This document shows, piece after piece, positions 51,836-53,842 of a DNA stretch of 53,842 bases. A program made the position numbers and the translations under genes. Source of the stretch: Candidatus Borkfalkia avistercoris (GTDB lineage: Bacteria > Bacillota > Clostridia > Christensenellales > Borkfalkiaceae); assembly GCA_019115995.1 (NCBI GenBank), contig DXCL01000041.1, positions 1 through 53,842 of the forward strand, given 5' to 3'. The notes under the pieces were generated by a model. The model was given only the letters and a program-made list of their open reading frames with translations, ran no database searches and was not told the origin of the DNA. How positions within the stretch are numbered: the first letter of the stretch is position 1; each line of letters opens with the position of its first letter.

Positions 51836-52567
51836 TTACATCTCCGGTAAAAAGTCTTCAAAAATGATGTTGGAAACCTGCTTTTTACATTGCTCGTACT
51901 GCAACTGGCTGCGCACGACCCACGCAAAACAGGGCATTTTTCCGTGCACGCTGTTCCACAGCGGGCTGCCGATCTTTCCGACGCAGTAGTCGAAAAAGTC
52001 TGCGCGCCGTTCGCCCGTAAACAAAATTTTCTCCACCGCCGCGCGGCTTTCGGGGAGGTAATCTTCCAAACTGTCGTATTCAGACAAAAAGCCGACGGTA
52101 AACTCGGGCGCGTGCTCTAAAAACCACAAAACGGTAAACGGATTGAAAGATTTTACGACAAATTCGCCCTCGTAGGCGCGGAGCGTTTGCAAAATTTGCG
52201 GCTCCATGTCGATTACGTTTGCTTCGTACGCGCACTTTTTTACTTCTATCATCAGCCCCGCCCTGCCCTTGCAGACGGCGAGCGCCGAAGAAAAATCGGG
52301 GATGCTCTGCCCCGTGGCGCGGTAACGGATATCCTGCATCAGGGAGCGGTAATCGGTTTCGGATACGTTCTGCGCGCAGTTGGTGAGCCTGCCGAGGTTC
52401 AAATCGTGATAGACGACGAGTTTGCCGTCTTTCGACTGCTGAACGTCGAGCTCGATGTTATAGCCGTGCGCGATCGCGTTTTCGAAAGCGAGGAGGGTGT
52501 TTTCACTGATCGTTTCGGTGTGCAAGCCTCTGTGTGCGACAAATTTGCCGTATAACCAGTTATTCAT
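51836..52567 (-). CDS. Glycerophosphodiester phosphodiesterase (cytoplasmic GDPD)
   Basis: 243 residues. FVAHRGLHTETISENTLLAF carries the catalytic HRG and the metal-binding ENT. NIELDVQQSKDGKLVVYHDL supplies the E-x-D metal ligands and the second catalytic histidine. The GDPD TIM barrel is complete, without signal peptide or membrane segment. It releases sn-glycerol-3-phosphate from phospholipid head-group diesters. It is first of a tight three-gene run (3-bp gap to the oxidoreductase), and no promoter fits in the 24 bp before the upstream hairpin. Confidence 0.9.
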   Translation of the reverse strand: MNNWLYGKFVAHRGLHTETISENTLLAFENAIAHGYNIELDVQQSKDGKLVVYHDLNLGRLTNCAQNVSETDYRSLMQDIRYRATGQSIPDFSSALAVCKGRAGLMIEVKKCAYEANVIDMEPQILQTLRAYEGEFVVKSFNPFTVLWFLEHAPEFTVGFLSEYDSLEDYLPESRAAVEKILFTGERRADFFDYCVGKIGSPLWNSVHGKMPCFAWVVRSQLQYEQCKKQVSNIIFEDFLPEM

Positions 52568-52591
52568 ATTTTCTCTTTTCCTTAAAAAGCT

Positions 52592-52619
52592 CTCGGGAGG
52601 GCTCTGCGGCCCTCCCGAG
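52592..52619 (-). terminator. Terminator after the partial exported protein gene
   Basis: CTCGGGAGGGC / GCCCTCCCGAG, an 11-bp perfect stem with a 6-nt loop, then AGCTTTTT on the minus strand. Confidence 0.85.
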
Positions 52620-52635
52620 GCCTGCCGTCTGTTTT

Positions 52636-53842
52636 TTATACCGTTAACGTGATGTCTGCAATATAATAGGTGATGTAGCTGCCGCTGTTTCCGTTGTTGA
52701 TATAGATAAAGTAGTTGCTCAGCGTCGTATCATAGCTTCCGATCACCGTGTCGATGGGGATTTCCAGCTCGACCCACTCGCCGGTGGCAACAGTGGTTAC
52801 GTTGCTATCGTCTGCCCCGTAGCAAATGCCGATCGAAGCCGCGGACGAATCTGCGATATATACGGGAATGACCATCGTGGTATAGCCCTGCTCCTTAAAC
52901 CACTGCAAATCCGCAACGGTCCAGGGAGTGTGAATGTCGATACCGGGCCACTTGTAAGAATTGCCGTTGGAATCCGACGTTTCGGGATTTGTTTCCGCCA
53001 TGATCGCGTCGCGGCCGTTGAAGTCTGCCACGTAAGAGTTATCGGTCTTGTCTTCTCCCCAACCGCGAGGCACGATCTGCGAGATCGTATCTTCCGCCTC
53101 GGCGACGGTTATCGTGCCGAAAGCTTCGGGCTCAAATATGGTAATCGTAAACGTCTGTTCGCCGATATAGCCGGGCGTTGTGACCGAAGCCGTCAACGTA
53201 TACGTACCCGCGGCAGAAAATTCAAATTCTTCGGCAGGCGTTCCGTTGATGGTATAGTCGTAAGCGAGATCGGGATATTTTTCGGATTCTACGGCAAAGG
53301 AGCTCCAATCGATCGTTTCCCCAAGCGTATACGCCGTGCGCGTATCGGAAGAGAGCTGTATATCGTCTGCCATGCGTACGCCGTACACTGCGGAGATGTT
53401 TGCATAGAATCTGCCCGCTTCATTCCACACCGAACCATAACCGTTGCTACCATCAAGCGTATTAAAAGCAACTGTCAGCAGACTGAGATCGGTGATATTA
53501 TTCGCCGTAAGGTCGATCGTTACCTCCGTCCAACCGGAAGTGAGAGAAACGGGTTCCGTAAAACGTACGCCGTTATACGCCAAGAAGTAGGTAACGGGAC
53601 GGGCGGCACTATAAGTATATCCTCTGAGATAGAAGCGGATATGCGTATAATCGCTGAGGTCTGTTGCCGAATCCACATACGAAAAGTTCAGGCGGAAAGG
53701 ACCGAACCATGCATCGGGTACGTCGGTAAACTCGATTTTTGTGGTGGGAGCGCCGTTATACGTCGTTGCCGTATCCAGCGTGATGCCGTTCTTCGTAGGT
53801 ACGGGGGTATTGATGTTATATTGCGTTGTAACCTGCTCTCTG
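52636..53842 (-). CDS. Exported multi-domain beta-sandwich protein, C-terminal part (5' end outside window)
   Basis: The frame is open to the right edge of the window, so 401 residues of the C-terminus are visible and start and signal peptide are missing. Three beta-sandwich units are visible. A CBM-like domain (to about residue 155) has SGWTEVTIDLTANNITDLSL, with relatives in carbohydrate-binding repeats. A Big-like Ig unit follows (YTLGETIDWSSFAVESEK to YTLTASVTTPGYIGEQTF). A second CBM-like domain has VTTVATGEWVELEIPIDTVI. No catalytic motif is seen. It ends in ITLTV with no LPXTG, so it is probably a lipoprotein or secreted protein like its neighbours. Confidence 0.7.
   Translation of the reverse strand, partial: REQVTTQYNINTPVPTKNGITLDTATTYNGAPTTKIEFTDVPDAWFGPFRLNFSYVDSATDLSDYTHIRFYLRGYTYSAARPVTYFLAYNGVRFTEPVSLTSGWTEVTIDLTANNITDLSLLTVAFNTLDGSNGYGSVWNEAGRFYANISAVYGVRMADDIQLSSDTRTAYTLGETIDWSSFAVESEKYPDLAYDYTINGTPAEEFEFSAAGTYTLTASVTTPGYIGEQTFTITIFEPEAFGTITVAEAEDTISQIVPRGWGEDKTDNSYVADFNGRDAIMAETNPETSDSNGNSYKWPGIDIHTPWTVADLQWFKEQGYTTMVIPVYIADSSAASIGICYGADDSNVTTVATGEWVELEIPIDTVIGSYDTTLSNYFIYINNGNSGSYITYYIADITLTV

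Overview
The window looks like a low-to-mid GC, Gram-positive anaerobe, probably a gut or rumen member of the Clostridia. The evidence is many lipobox lipoproteins with short charged signal peptides, strong AGGAGG-type ribosome binding sites, vegetative TTGACA/TATAAT promoters, LacI/DeoR/Crp regulators, ABC sugar importers without their own ATPase, and intrinsic terminators. The taxonomic placement is inferred from gene style; no marker gene is present. Almost everything from 4.1 kb to the right edge is on the minus strand.

Left edge (1-3.9 kb): the C-terminal end of a tyrosine integrase abuts the 3' end of a tRNA-Gln(CTG) gene, so an integrated element probably extends leftwards out of the window. 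Then come a GH20-type hexosaminidase, a Crp/Fnr regulator with an autoregulatory-looking palindrome on its promoter, and a divergent YcxB-like membrane protein.

Glycan block A (4.1-24.6 kb, minus strand): a LacI regulator heads a run of surface lipoproteins (CBM9-like plus SGNH, SGNH alone, GH43, CBM9-like alone, and a 1302-residue three-module laminin-G-like protein), followed by a binding protein, two ABC permeases and another laminin-G-like lipoprotein. A separate promoter drives a GH63-like glycosidase followed by a broken GH110-like beta-helix glycosidase that runs out of frame into a GH78 rhamnosidase fragment. A remnant of a GH3 beta-glucosidase lies between the 1302-residue protein and the binding protein.

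Boundary (24.7-25.3 kb): a serine-recombinase remnant and a hairpin-rich IS200/IS605-like non-autonomous element.

Sugar-kinase unit and block B (25.3-40.5 kb): rhamnulokinase with a DeoR-type regulator; a LacI gene whose promoter predicts a leaderless mRNA; and a beta-glucan operon (GH16 with a lichenase-type motif, binding protein, two permeases, two beta-helix lipoproteins and a large GH94/GH149/GH161-type phosphorylase). This operon starts from a perfect consensus promoter carrying three LacI-type operators spaced exactly 21 bp apart. The model is extracellular cleavage, import of oligosaccharides and intracellular phosphorolysis.

Right part (40.6-53.8 kb): a purine unit (xanthine phosphoribosyltransferase, BMP-family lipoprotein, two-domain ATPase, two permeases); a HAD phosphatase with a PhnP-like metallo-hydrolase behind a palindromic promoter; and a GDPD, Gfo/Idh oxidoreductase and GH112 galacto-N-biose/lacto-N-biose phosphorylase run downstream of a partial exported beta-sandwich protein.

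The main themes are energy-saving phosphorolysis of host and plant glycans, large sets of surface lipoproteins co-encoded with ABC importers, and several decayed glycosidase genes.
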